Assembly: GCA_910583935.1 (NCBI GenBank)
Contig: CAJTZM010000008.1
Span: 40,087-97,695 of the forward strand
Direction of reading: 5' to 3'
Source of the DNA: an uncultured Oscillospiraceae bacterium
GTDB taxonomy: Bacteria > Bacillota > Clostridia > Oscillospirales > Ruminococcaceae
Length of the DNA: 57,609 nt
The notes under the pieces are model-generated. The model saw only the letters and a program-made list of their open reading frames with translations. It did no database searches and was not told where the DNA came from. Positions 16,036 through 23,102 of the stretch are shown in pieces; position 1 is the first letter of the stretch, and every line of letters begins with the position of its first letter. The position numbers and the translations under genes are program-made.

Positions 16036-16248
16036 ATGCAGAGAAAGGCGCAAAAACGGGTATTTTGGATGAGTTTTTTTCTGGTTTTACTGCTTTTTTT
16101 TGCGGCGATATTTTTTCTGGTAGCGGAGTACAATACCGCCCGTTCCGGGTACACACCTCAGCCGCCCTTGTACCGGCTGGCTCGGCAAATTATGGAACCG
16201 ATTTCCCAGCAGCTGGAGCCGGTTTTGCATTGGTTGGGCTTTGCTTAG
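16036..16248 (+). CDS. Small single-pass membrane protein, unknown
   Basis: A 70-residue protein with a basic start (QRKAQKR), one long hydrophobic segment at about 9-30 (FFLVLLLFFAAIFFLV), then about 40 residues with PPLYRLARQIMEPISQQLEPV, which could be an amphipathic helix. I do not recognise a family. TTTTAGGAGGAAATC gives a strong ribosome site. It lies 150 bases after spoIIP, so a sporulation link is possible but not shown. Confidence 0.7.
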   Translation: MQRKAQKRVFWMSFFLVLLLFFAAIFFLVAEYNTARSGYTPQPPLYRLARQIMEPISQQLEPVLHWLGFA

Positions 16249-16328
16249 GACATGCCATGCCTTGGCGGCTTGCCATATCCTCCGGCTGCGGAAGCTTGAA
16301 GAAAGGCTGGCCTGCTGGGCCTGGGTAT

Positions 16329-16440
16329 GTTATAATCACCAGGCAAGGATAAAAACACGTCCCGGTCGGTAGTCCGGGAGCGGGCCAGTCCCACCAGTAA
16401 CCTGCCTCCTTTGGTTGTCCGTTCCTTGCAGGCGATCAAC
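16329..16440 (+). promoter_or_regulatory. yjdF riboswitch (azaaromatic-sensing RNA) with extended -10 promoter
   Basis: TGTTATAAT at 16328-16336 is an extended -10 element. The transcript would start near 16343, giving a leader of about 115 bases. It starts AAAAACACGTCCC, forms a CCCGG/CCGGG hairpin (16360-16378), and continues with GGGCCAGTCCCACCAGTAACC and a CCTCCTTTGG stretch able to compete with the GGAGG at 16447-16451. The identity rests on this layout together with the gene that follows, a YjdF protein, the standard target of the yjdF motif. Confidence 0.8.
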
Positions 16441-16458
16441 CCGAAAGGAGGAATTGGA

Positions 16459-16878
16459 ATGGAGATTGTTTCGTCCAAATTCACCGTTCTGTTCGAGGAG
16501 CCCTTCTGGATTGGCTTATACGAGCGGCAGGAGGGACGGCAGTATGAGGTCTGCAAAATCACCTTCGGTTCCCAACCTCAGGACTGCCAAGTGCTGGAAT
16601 TTTTGCTGCAAAACTGGGATCGGCTTCGGTTCAGTCCGCCGTCTGCGGCGGCACTGCCGGACCGGCGCCGGGTCAATCCCAAACGGATGCAGCGCGCGAT
16701 CCAGCGGCAGGTACGGCCTGCCGGCATCGGGACCAAGGCGCAGCAGGCGCTAAAGCGGCAGCAGGAGCAGAAACGTCAGGATCGAAAGGGCCATTCCCGG
16801 GCGCAGCGCTCCGCACAAAAGGAGCGGCGGCTTTCCCAAAGGCAGGAAAAACGCAGACAAAAGCACAGAGGGCACTGA
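16459..16878 (+). CDS. yjdF: YjdF family protein (DUF2992)
   Basis: A 139-residue protein. The N-terminal half has the YjdF pattern: KFTVLFEEPFWIGLYER (about 6-22), then YEVCKITFGSQPQDCQVLEF. The C-terminal half is very basic and rich in Gln/Lys/Arg (about 80-139, helices of the RVNPKRMQRAIQRQV type), as is usual in the family, and may bind nucleic acid. The function is unknown; the family is induced by planar aromatic nitrogen compounds through its riboswitch, suggesting a role in handling toxic or signalling aromatics. AAAGGAGG precedes ATG 16459, so a longer in-frame reading from 16411 is rejected. Confidence 0.9.
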   Translation: MEIVSSKFTVLFEEPFWIGLYERQEGRQYEVCKITFGSQPQDCQVLEFLLQNWDRLRFSPPSAAALPDRRRVNPKRMQRAIQRQVRPAGIGTKAQQALKRQQEQKRQDRKGHSRAQRSAQKERRLSQRQEKRRQKHRGH

Positions 16879-16896
16879 AGCTCTCTGTGCTTTTTG
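16859..16896 (+). terminator. Terminator overlapping the yjdF stop codon
   Basis: Arms AAAAGCACAGAG (16859-16870) and CTCTGTGCTTTT (16883-16894). The TGA stop (16876-16878) lies in the loop, so ribosomes reaching the stop would cover the hairpin. Confidence 0.85.
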
Positions 16897-17133
16897 TTTG
16901 CAACAGTCCGAAAAAAGGAAAAGAATTTTTTTGCACGGATGTGGCGCTATGACGGCAAAGGCCGTTCAAAGTTTCCTTACTCATTTTCGTTTCGCTCTTT
17001 TTCTTTGCCTTTAAAGGTCGCCCCCAGCATAGAACGTCTTTCTTCTATCCAAAACCGATTTCCGGTTTTATAGTTTATCCATGTCTTGCCGTGTGTATAG
17101 TCCCTCTTTCCGCATTTTCATTACCAAAATAAC

Positions 17134-17212
17134 AGCACCCACCCGAAAAGCAGATACTCTTCGGGTGGGTGCTGATTTGCTTAAGACGGCTACAAAAGCC
17201 GCCTTATTTTTT
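17134..17212 (-). terminator. Tandem terminator hairpins after the GGGtGRT gene
   Basis: Read leftward: first stem AAGGCGGCT/AGCCGTCTT (17205-17183, one G-U pair that only forms in the minus-strand RNA), then AGCACCCACCCGAA with its complement (17173-17134). The rest of the 348-base gap (16897-17226) shows no supported gene. Confidence 0.7.
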
Positions 17213-17226
17213 AACCGAAAGGGGAA

Positions 17227-18225
17227 TTATTTCAGTGCTTCCTCAACCGCGACCGCGCAGGCAACGGTGGCGCCGACCATGGGGTTGTTGCCCATACCGA
17301 TCAGACCCATCATTTCAACATGGGCGGGAACGGAGGAAGATCCAGCGAACTGTGCGTCGCCGTGCATACGGCCCATGGAGTCGGTCAGGCCATAGGAGGC
17401 GGGGCCGGCGGCCACATTGTCCGGATGCAGGGTACGGCCGGTGCCGCCGCCGGAAGCAACCGAGAAGTATTTCACGCCGTTTTCACCGGCCCATTTTTTG
17501 TAGGTGCCGGCGACCAAATGCTGGAAGCGGGTGGGGTTGGTCGAGTTGCCGGTGATGGAAACGTCGACCTTCTCCTTTTTCATGATGGCCACGCCCTCCA
17601 GCACATCGTTGGCGCCGTAGCAGCGGACCTTCGCCTTGTCACCCTCGGAGAAGGGAACCTCGCGGACGGTTTTCAGATCGCCGGTGGTGAAGTCATACTC
17701 GGTCTCCACATAGGTAAAGCCGTTGATTCGGGAGATGATATAGGCCGCATCCTTGCCCAGGCCGTTTAAAATGACCCGCAGGGGCTTCTTTCTGGCTTTG
17801 TTGGCGGTTCTGGCAATGCCGATAGCGCCCTCCGCCGCAGCAAAGGACTCATGTCCTGCCAAAAAGCAGAAGCAGTCGGTCTCTTCTCTTAAAAGCATGG
17901 CGCCCAGATTGCCGTGACCCAGACCCACCGCTCTTTGCTCCGCAACCGAGCCGGGGATGCAGAATGCCTGCAGGCCCAGACCGATGACTTCAGAAGCGTC
18001 GGCAGCGACCTTACAGCCCTTTTTCAGCGCGATGGCGGTGCCCAGGGTATAGGCCCAGCAGGCGTTTTCAAACGCGATGGGCTGTACGCCTTTGACGATC
18101 TCTTCCACGTTGATGCCATGCTCCTTGCACAGCGCGTCAGCGTCTTCAAGGGTTTTCCAACCATATTCTGCAAGACATGCCTCAATTTTCGGCATTCTTC
18201 TTTCCTGACCTTCAAATTTTGCCAT
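17227..18225 (-). CDS. GGGtGRT family protein
   Basis: A 332-residue member of the GGGtGRT protein family, named from its Gly-rich motif, here SVASGGGTGRTLHPDN at about 261-276. The protein also has GHESFAAAEGAIGIARTA and a C-terminal MGLIGMGNNPMVGATVACAV. It is widespread in anaerobic Clostridia but has no defined activity. The motif and the length suggest a nucleotide- or cofactor-binding enzyme, which is inference. It is encoded 31 bases after a NifU-like iron-sulfur scaffold gene, a pairing seen repeatedly in these bacteria, so the two probably act together. AAAAGGAGG precedes the ATG. Confidence 0.85.
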   Translation of the reverse strand: MAKFEGQERRMPKIEACLAEYGWKTLEDADALCKEHGINVEEIVKGVQPIAFENACWAYTLGTAIALKKGCKVAADASEVIGLGLQAFCIPGSVAEQRAVGLGHGNLGAMLLREETDCFCFLAGHESFAAAEGAIGIARTANKARKKPLRVILNGLGKDAAYIISRINGFTYVETEYDFTTGDLKTVREVPFSEGDKAKVRCYGANDVLEGVAIMKKEKVDVSITGNSTNPTRFQHLVAGTYKKWAGENGVKYFSVASGGGTGRTLHPDNVAAGPASYGLTDSMGRMHGDAQFAGSSSVPAHVEMMGLIGMGNNPMVGATVACAVAVEEALK

Positions 18226-18256
18226 GTGAGTTTACCTCCTTTTCCTCTGATCTCAA

Positions 18257-18949
18257 TTATTCTTCACGGGGGTCGATATATTTGGCGGCTCCCTCATAAC
18301 GGCCATAGGTGCCGACATTTTTTTCGTATGCGGTTTTGGGATCGGCGCCGTGGCGGATATCCTCCAGCATTTTGCCGACGCGGACAAATTTATAGCCGAT
18401 GACCTCGCTATTTTCGTCCAGCGCCAGAGAAAGGATGTAGCCCTCAGCCATTTCCATGTAGCGAACGCCCTTTTTGGCGGTGGAGAAGATGGTGCCTACC
18501 TGAGAACGCAGGCCCTTGCCCAGATCCTCCAGACCGGCGCCAATGGGAAGTCCGTCCTCCGAAAAAGCAGTCTGGGTTCTGCCGTAAACGATCTGCAAAA
18601 ACAGCTCCCGCATGGCAACGTTGATCGCGTCGCAAACAAGGTCGGTGTTCAGCGCCTCCAGCAGGGTTTTCTTCGGCAGAATCTCGGCGGCCATGGCGGC
18701 AGAATGGGTCATGCCGGAGCAGCCGATGGTCTCAACCAGCGCTTCCTCGATGATGCCGTTTTTCACGTTCAGGGTCAGCTTGCAGGTACCCTGCTGGGGA
18801 GCGCACCAACCGATGCCGTGGGTCAGACCGGAAATGTCGGAAATCTGATAGGCTTTTACCCATCTGCCTTCTTCCGGAATGGGCGCGGGACCGTGGTTGG
18901 GGCCTTTGGTAACAGGGCACATTCTCTCTACTTCATGAGAATAGTTCAT
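18257..18949 (-). CDS. NifU/IscU-like iron-sulfur scaffold protein
   Basis: A 230-residue protein with an IscU/NifU-N-like core. Relevant Cys are C49 in GWCAPQQGTC and C58 in the same stretch, C76 in ETIGCSGMTHSAAMAAEIL, and C105 in DLVCDAINVAMRELF, positions that could make an iron-sulfur site. The start NYSHEVERMCPVTKG and a C-terminal KYIDPREE segment are outside the classical scaffold, which is only about 130 residues. It is the first gene of a two-gene unit with the GGGtGRT protein. A good promoter lies 58-86 bases upstream. The partner role is inferred from context. Confidence 0.82.
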   Translation of the reverse strand: MNYSHEVERMCPVTKGPNHGPAPIPEEGRWVKAYQISDISGLTHGIGWCAPQQGTCKLTLNVKNGIIEEALVETIGCSGMTHSAAMAAEILPKKTLLEALNTDLVCDAINVAMRELFLQIVYGRTQTAFSEDGLPIGAGLEDLGKGLRSQVGTIFSTAKKGVRYMEMAEGYILSLALDENSEVIGYKFVRVGKMLEDIRHGADPKTAYEKNVGTYGRYEGAAKYIDPREE

Positions 18950-19006
18950 TGCGGTTCTCCTTTCGGTTTTCTATATTCTGTATGCGGCTTGCTCATACCT
19001 TTCCAT

Positions 19007-19035
19007 ATTATAACGAATTGGACAAGGATTATCAA
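19007..19035 (-). promoter_or_regulatory. Promoter for the NifU-like/GGGtGRT operon
   Basis: Minus strand -35 TTGATA (19035-19030), 17-base spacer, -10 TATAAT (19012-19007). Confidence 0.8.
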
Positions 19036-19089
19036 GAGATTTCTGCGGATTTGTGAAGCTTTTATCAATAAAAAGGAGGGCGGCGGATG

Positions 19090-19275
19090 TCAGATAGAGG
19101 CGAAGCGGTACAGAAGACAGAGGACCAGCAGCAGGGAAAATAGGACCATGAACAAAAGCCCCCATTTTTTTAGCTTCGGGTTCTCTTTGTAGTGGGCCAG
19201 GATGGGAAAGACCATCCCCAGGATAAACAGCACCACAAGGAAAAAGGCCATGGCCTGGGCAAACGAATCGGTCAT
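19090..19275 (-). CDS. Small two-helix membrane protein, unknown
   Basis: A 61-residue protein with two hydrophobic segments (about 8-27 and 38-58) joined by a basic loop HYKENPKLKKWG, a hairpin likely with both ends outside. No family is recognised. GGAGGATATGAAAA precedes the ATG, which supports translation. It lies 45 bases after the PHP gene in the same direction, so it may be the last gene of the hydrogenase-side operon. Confidence 0.7.
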   Translation of the reverse strand: MTDSFAQAMAFFLVVLFILGMVFPILAHYKENPKLKKWGLLFMVLFSLLLVLCLLYRFASI

Positions 19276-19320
19276 TTTTCATATCCTCCTGCGTTCCGCC
19301 TAAAAAAGCGGTATTTAGCG

Positions 19321-20022
19321 TTAGTATAGTCCAAGCAAACGGCGAAAATCGTCGCAAAAAAGAAAATTTTCGCCCTGGGAAATATCCCAGAGATAATGAG
19401 CGTCGGAGCTGTGCAGTACCAGAAGATCCTGAAATCCGGGGATCTGCGGCGCCAATTCGGCTGTCCGGCTGCGGTCGGCGATTTCCACCGCCCGAAAACC
19501 CCAGTCCGAGGAAAAGTATCCCAGGTTGGAGAAGACGCTGGTGGAGCTTTTGTCAATATGGGCGGGGTAGCAGATCCCGCCAAAGCGCCTGACTAGTGGA
19601 ACGACCTCCTCTATGGAAATGTCGGCAGCGTTGATCAAAAGGTAGGGCTCGTATCCGACGATCTGATCGTCAGCGTTTAAAATCTGCTGCTCGCCGAAGA
19701 TTTCCGGCCGGTTTTCCACCGGCGGCAGCCGGTCGTGAACATAAGCGTCGAAAGCCATAGCGCTATCCAGCGACGGGAACAGGCAGACCACGTGAACCTC
19801 TTCCGAGGTGCACAGCTCCATGCCAGGAATCAGGTCCAGCGGCAGGCTTTTGGCCACCGCCATAGCGGCGGGACAGTTTTTGCAGCTGTTGTGGTCGGTG
19901 ATGGCCAGCGTCTGAATACCGTTTAAAACGGCCATATTGAGGATATTGTTAACGGTCATATCGTTATCTCCGCAGGGCGACAGAGCCGAATGAATATGCA
20001 GGTCATAAATGATTTTTTCCAC
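19321..20022 (-). CDS. PHP domain phosphoesterase
   Basis: A 233-residue PHP-domain protein. Motif I is YDLHIHSALSPCG (H9, H11), motif II ITDHNS, then IPGMELCTSEEVHVVCLFPS with the metal-bridging Glu, CYPAHIDKSS, and the last motif LHSSDAHYLWDI. This set can hold the trinuclear metal centre of PHP phosphatases and phosphodiesterases. The substrate is unknown. The start is GTG at 20022 with AAAGGAGG upstream. Similar PHP genes occur beside hydrogenase-like and DRTGG genes in Clostridia, so a role in the same signalling or maturation unit is inferred, although a terminator hairpin separates it from the upstream DRTGG gene. Confidence 0.86.
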   Translation of the reverse strand: MEKIIYDLHIHSALSPCGDNDMTVNNILNMAVLNGIQTLAITDHNSCKNCPAAMAVAKSLPLDLIPGMELCTSEEVHVVCLFPSLDSAMAFDAYVHDRLPPVENRPEIFGEQQILNADDQIVGYEPYLLINAADISIEEVVPLVRRFGGICYPAHIDKSSTSVFSNLGYFSSDWGFRAVEIADRSRTAELAPQIPGFQDLLVLHSSDAHYLWDISQGENFLFCDDFRRLLGLY

Positions 20023-20045
20023 CGTCTTCCTCCTTTCTCGCGGAA

Positions 20046-20085
20046 AAATAGACGCCGCCGGAGCGCATTCTCCCCGGCGGCGTAT
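20046..20085 (-). terminator. Attenuator or terminator between DRTGG and PHP genes
   Basis: Minus-strand stem ACGCCGCCGG with CCGGCGGCGT (20083-20074 with 20061-20052) followed by CTATTTTT. Partial read-through would reduce PHP expression relative to the upstream genes. Confidence 0.7.
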
Positions 20086-20094
20086 GGCAGCCTG

Positions 20095-20439
20095 TTAACC
20101 CTCCAGCAGCCGCTGGATCAAAAGCCCCGTGTCAAAGATGGGCTGAGACGATCCCAGTACCGGAACGCCCTGCCCGTCGGCCCGGGAGCGGGCCTCGTCG
20201 TCCAGGGCGGCATTTTCCGCCAGCACAATACAGGCGGTGTCGGCCAAAACGGCGACGGCAATGGCGTTGACATTGCCCATGACCGTAACCCAGGCGCAGT
20301 CCGCCGGGGCGCGGCCCATGACAAAGCTTAACAAGTCGCAGCAGAACACTCGGTCCGCCTCTCGATCCAGGGCGTTTGCGCCGGCCAGGACCGAAAAGCC
20401 GCAGGCCTCAGAGATTTGGCGGATGGTGATTGTTTTCAT
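20095..20439 (-). CDS. DRTGG domain protein (second of two)
   Basis: A 114-residue stand-alone DRTGG domain. It starts KTITIRQISEACGFSVLAG and contains CDLLSFVMGRAPADCAWVT, then alternating hydrophobic strands such as IAVAVLADTACIVLAE. DRTGG domains are found next to CBS and phosphotransacetylase domains and are thought to bind small ligands or mediate contacts. Here the protein sits directly after the hydrogenase-like gene (31 bases), and a second DRTGG protein begins the same operon, so they may form a complex. Ligand and function are unknown. Confidence 0.82.
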   Translation of the reverse strand: MKTITIRQISEACGFSVLAGANALDREADRVFCCDLLSFVMGRAPADCAWVTVMGNVNAIAVAVLADTACIVLAENAALDDEARSRADGQGVPVLGSSQPIFDTGLLIQRLLEG

Positions 20440-20470
20440 ATGCTTCTACCCCCTTATGGCAGCTCGGGAC

Positions 20471-21784
20471 CTATTCCCGGCGATCCCCCAAAGGAACAGC
20501 GGGGATTTTTCCCTCCTGTTCGCAGGCGGCGTTGGCCAGGGACTGCATTTTATTTTTGAGAAGAAAGACGCAGGCGTCCGGCGTATTATAGCCCCGAACC
20601 ACATCCTCCGCCAGCGCCTTACAGCTGGGCGCCCCACAGGCGGCGCAATCCAGGCCGCTGAACTGGTGGGAAATTTCTTCAATCTGGCTTAATTTGCGCA
20701 GGGCGACGGTGATATCCTCATCCAGCTGGAGCACCGGCTCATACTGGATTTCCTGATCGAATTTCATCTGGCGGGGAATACCGTCTCCCACCCGATTGCA
20801 GGAAACAGGCAGGTATTTGCGCACCCGCTTGAGCTTGGCCTTGGCAATGTAGGGGTTTTCTACCGTCAGCACTCCGCCGACACAGCCGCCGGAGCAGGCG
20901 TTGAGCTCCACAAAATCCACCGAGCCCAGCTTTTCGTCCTCCAGATCCTCCAGTACGCGGATGACATTTTCGATGCCGTCCGCCGCCAGGTACCGGTCGT
21001 TTAAAAGGGCGGCCGATTCCCCGCCGGAGGAGCCCCAGCCGATTCCCATGCGCCCGGAGCTTAAATATTCCTCGCCGGAGCCGACCCCTTCCTTCATATA
21101 CCGCAGCATTTGGGGGTAAACGTCCCGGATGGCTACCACCCCGTCAATAGCGCTTTTTATGGTGCCCAACGGCATTTTCACCGCCGTCACCTTTGCGGCG
21201 CAGGGGGAAATAAAGATGCAGCCGATCTTTTCAGGCGGCAGGCCGGTGCGCTCCGCCGCCTCCTTTTTGGCAAGACGGGCGGCAACCTCCACCGGTGCCT
21301 GCAAGGGCAGCAGATGCTGGATTAAATCGGGAAAGCGGACCCGGACCAGCCGAACCACCGCCGGGCAGGCAGAGCTGATCACCGGGCGGGGAAGCTGGCC
21401 CTCGCTGAGCATTTTACGGGTGGCGTCGCTGACCAGCTCCGCCGCCCGGGAAACCTCGAAAACCGCGTCAAAGCCCATATCAATCAGCGCCCGCAGGATG
21501 ATCTCCACATCGTCCAGGTTATTAAACTGCCCGTACAGGCTGGGCGCCGGCAGGGCGACGGTATATTTGTATTGATCCATGACCGAAAGGGGATCGAATA
21601 TTGGCTTTTTCGCATGATGCGGGCAGATGCGGATACATTCGCCGCAGTCGATGCACCGGTCGGACAGGATTTTGGCCTTGCCGTCCCGCACGCGGATCGC
21701 CTCGGTAGGGCAGCGCTTGACGCAGTTGATGCAGCCATGGCACAAGTCCTGATCAAGGGTCACCGAATGGAAAAATTCGCTCAC
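20471..21784 (-). CDS. [FeFe]-hydrogenase-like iron-sulfur protein with altered active-site loops
   Basis: A 437-residue protein. N-terminal ferredoxin part: C15, C18, C21, C25 and C44, C47, C50, C54 bind two [4Fe-4S]. The middle is a hydrogenase large-subunit-like domain in which Cys of the three H-cluster loops remain: C140 (SSACPAV), C195 (SPCAAKV), C297 and C301 (NACSGGCVGG). The usual neighbours are changed: TSC[CS]PGW, MPCTAK and EIMGCPGGC lose the first Cys, both Met and the Trp. A C-terminal C380-x2-C-x4-C-x16-C405 motif makes another [4Fe-4S]. This fits sensory or group C/D-like homologues better than a catalyst. It overlaps the RsbW-like ATPase gene by 4 bases, and is transcribed away from the catalytic hydABC genes. 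Confidence 0.88.
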   Translation of the reverse strand: MSEFFHSVTLDQDLCHGCINCVKRCPTEAIRVRDGKAKILSDRCIDCGECIRICPHHAKKPIFDPLSVMDQYKYTVALPAPSLYGQFNNLDDVEIILRALIDMGFDAVFEVSRAAELVSDATRKMLSEGQLPRPVISSACPAVVRLVRVRFPDLIQHLLPLQAPVEVAARLAKKEAAERTGLPPEKIGCIFISPCAAKVTAVKMPLGTIKSAIDGVVAIRDVYPQMLRYMKEGVGSGEEYLSSGRMGIGWGSSGGESAALLNDRYLAADGIENVIRVLEDLEDEKLGSVDFVELNACSGGCVGGVLTVENPYIAKAKLKRVRKYLPVSCNRVGDGIPRQMKFDQEIQYEPVLQLDEDITVALRKLSQIEEISHQFSGLDCAACGAPSCKALAEDVVRGYNTPDACVFLLKNKMQSLANAACEQEGKIPAVPLGDRRE

Positions 21785-22227
21785 GACACCGCCTCCCTCT
21801 GCGGATGGGTAAACACGGTCATGGTCACGGTAGTGCCGACGCCGACGGTGCTTTCCACTGTCATTTCGTCGGTGTATTTTTTCATGTTCGGCAGCCCCAT
21901 TCCGGCACCGAAGCCCAGAGAGCGAACGTCGTCCGGCGCGGTGGACCAGCCTTCCTGCATGGCCAAAGAGATATCCTTGATGCCGGGTCCCTGATCCTTT
22001 AACACCATGCGGACAGCGTCGGGGGTAATGTCCACGTCTATTTGGCCGCCGCCGGCGTGGATGACCATATTGATTTCGCCCTCGTACATGGCGATGGCTA
22101 CGTTGCGGATAATATCCGGCGCGAGACCCACCTGCTTTAATGCCTTCTTTACGCCGCTGGAGGCCTCTCCTGCGCGGGTGAAATCGTCGCCGGGAACGTC
22201 GTAGTGGAAAGAAATTGCCTGGCTCAT
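21781..22227 (-). CDS. RsbW-like anti-sigma/histidine-kinase-type ATPase
   Basis: A 148-residue GHKL-type ATPase. N box EGEINMVIHA, G1 DQGPGI, G2 GFGAGMGLPNM and G3 GVGTTV are all present, with no histidine phospho-acceptor domain. This is the layout of RsbW/SpoIIAB-type protein serine kinases that bind sigma factors or antagonists. No anti-anti-sigma (STAS) gene lies nearby, so the target is open. The ATG at 22227 overlaps the stop of the upstream DRTGG gene (ATGA), and its own stop overlaps the start of the hydrogenase-like gene. The three products are thus made together. A GTG at 22239 is a weaker alternative start. Confidence 0.85.
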   Translation of the reverse strand: MSQAISFHYDVPGDDFTRAGEASSGVKKALKQVGLAPDIIRNVAIAMYEGEINMVIHAGGGQIDVDITPDAVRMVLKDQGPGIKDISLAMQEGWSTAPDDVRSLGFGAGMGLPNMKKYTDEMTVESTVGVGTTVTMTVFTHPQREAVS

Positions 22228-22580
22228 TCCAGATCGCACCCTCCCCTCAACCCGTTTTCATACAAAAGTCCACAGGCGGTAAACATCCGATGCCGGCTGG
22301 CAAGCAGGACGATACCCCGCTCCTGGGCCAGCTCAATCATGGCGGGAGCGGGTGTCTTTCCCCGGACAAACACAATGCAGACAATGTCCATCATCTCAGC
22401 GGTGCGGATGACCTGCGGGTTTACAAGGCCGGTTAAAAGCACCGCCTGATCCTTGACAAAAGCCAGTACGTCGCTCATCATGTCGCTGCCGCAGGCAGTA
22501 TGTACCTCGTGGGAAAGCATCCCCTCGTCGGCCCAGAGAATCTCTGCCCGCAATAGATCTTTGATATCCTGAATCGTCAT
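22224..22580 (-). CDS. DRTGG domain protein (first of two)
   Basis: A 118-residue stand-alone DRTGG domain: TIQDIKDLLRAEILWADEG, then CGSDMMSDVLAFVKDQAVLLTGL and IVCIVFVRGKTPAPAMIELA. It is related to the second DRTGG protein at 20095-20439 but clearly diverged. AGGAGGACGAAT precedes the ATG. TATAAT at 22604-22599 lies close upstream and may be its -10 box, giving a very short leader. It opens the leftward operon that faces away from the catalytic hydrogenase genes. Function is unknown; ligand sensing is inferred. Confidence 0.82.
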   Translation of the reverse strand: MTIQDIKDLLRAEILWADEGMLSHEVHTACGSDMMSDVLAFVKDQAVLLTGLVNPQVIRTAEMMDIVCIVFVRGKTPAPAMIELAQERGIVLLASRHRMFTACGLLYENGLRGGCDLE

Positions 22581-22704
22581 ATTCGTCCTCCTGTTCCCAT
22601 TATAAATGTATATGAGGATCGCCGGTAGCCGGCAGGAAAGCCCAACGACATACCGGACAAAAAAGCTGGATTGCGTCTATAAAGGCGGACCTTACAGGGA
22701 TCAT

Positions 22705-22767
22705 GGACCATGCCCGTAGGGCGGCCATAGAAATCTTAATATAATAGCGACTTTGTCGTTATTATAT
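22705..22767. repeat. Dispersed two-hairpin element, copy B
   Basis: Hairpin 1: GG-A-CC-AT-GCCC, loop GTA, GGGC-GGCC (22705-22726). Hairpin 2: 12 pairs (22739-22750 with 22756-22767), loop CTTTG. Relative to copy A, the changes T-A to C-G in stem 1, and G-C to A-T twice in stem 2, keep pairing, and one A-T becomes G-T. It lies between the divergent hydrogenase-side operons. Confidence 0.7.
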
Positions 22768-22922
22768 CATGTTCCGATTATAAGAACAAGAATAAGAAAA
22801 GGGAGATTGGCGGATTTTTCCTGGACAGATGGTAAATACCACAAAAATTTTGTGCGTTTTTTTTGGAAAATGGAAAAAAATCCGCTTTTTTGCGTGAATA
22901 TGGTGGATTTTGTCGTTGACAG

Positions 22923-22940
22923 CTGTTATAATTTTAACTA
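22923..22940 (+). promoter_or_regulatory. hydCBA promoter with Rex-like operator
   Basis: TGTTATAAT (22924-22932) is an extended -10. The 18-mer CTGTTATAATTTTAACTA matches the Rex consensus TTGTTAA-N4-TTAACAA at 11 of 14 defined positions and covers the -10. Rex releases DNA when NADH is high, which would suit an NADH-oxidising hydrogenase. A TTGACA at 22916-22921 is too close to be its -35. The leader to the first ATG is about 160 bases and holds small hairpins. Confidence 0.5.
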
Positions 22941-23102
22941 GTCTGTAGGTATAGAGGGTCACAGCGTCAAGGATCCGTCCAGGCATAGGAAAATGGTTAA
23001 AAAAGAGAGGACGGTTTTCGATGCGCTTTATGCAGACAGAGAGGCTCCGGGGGAGTCCGGAAACAATAATTTTTGCCGTTTTACGGCAGAACGGAGGTTT
23101 TC

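Noticed and set aside
22916..22944. TTGACA at 22916 as a normal -35 for the hyd operon
   Set aside because: The TATAAT is only 5 bases away and there is no suitable -10 at 16-18 bases; the extended -10 reading is better.
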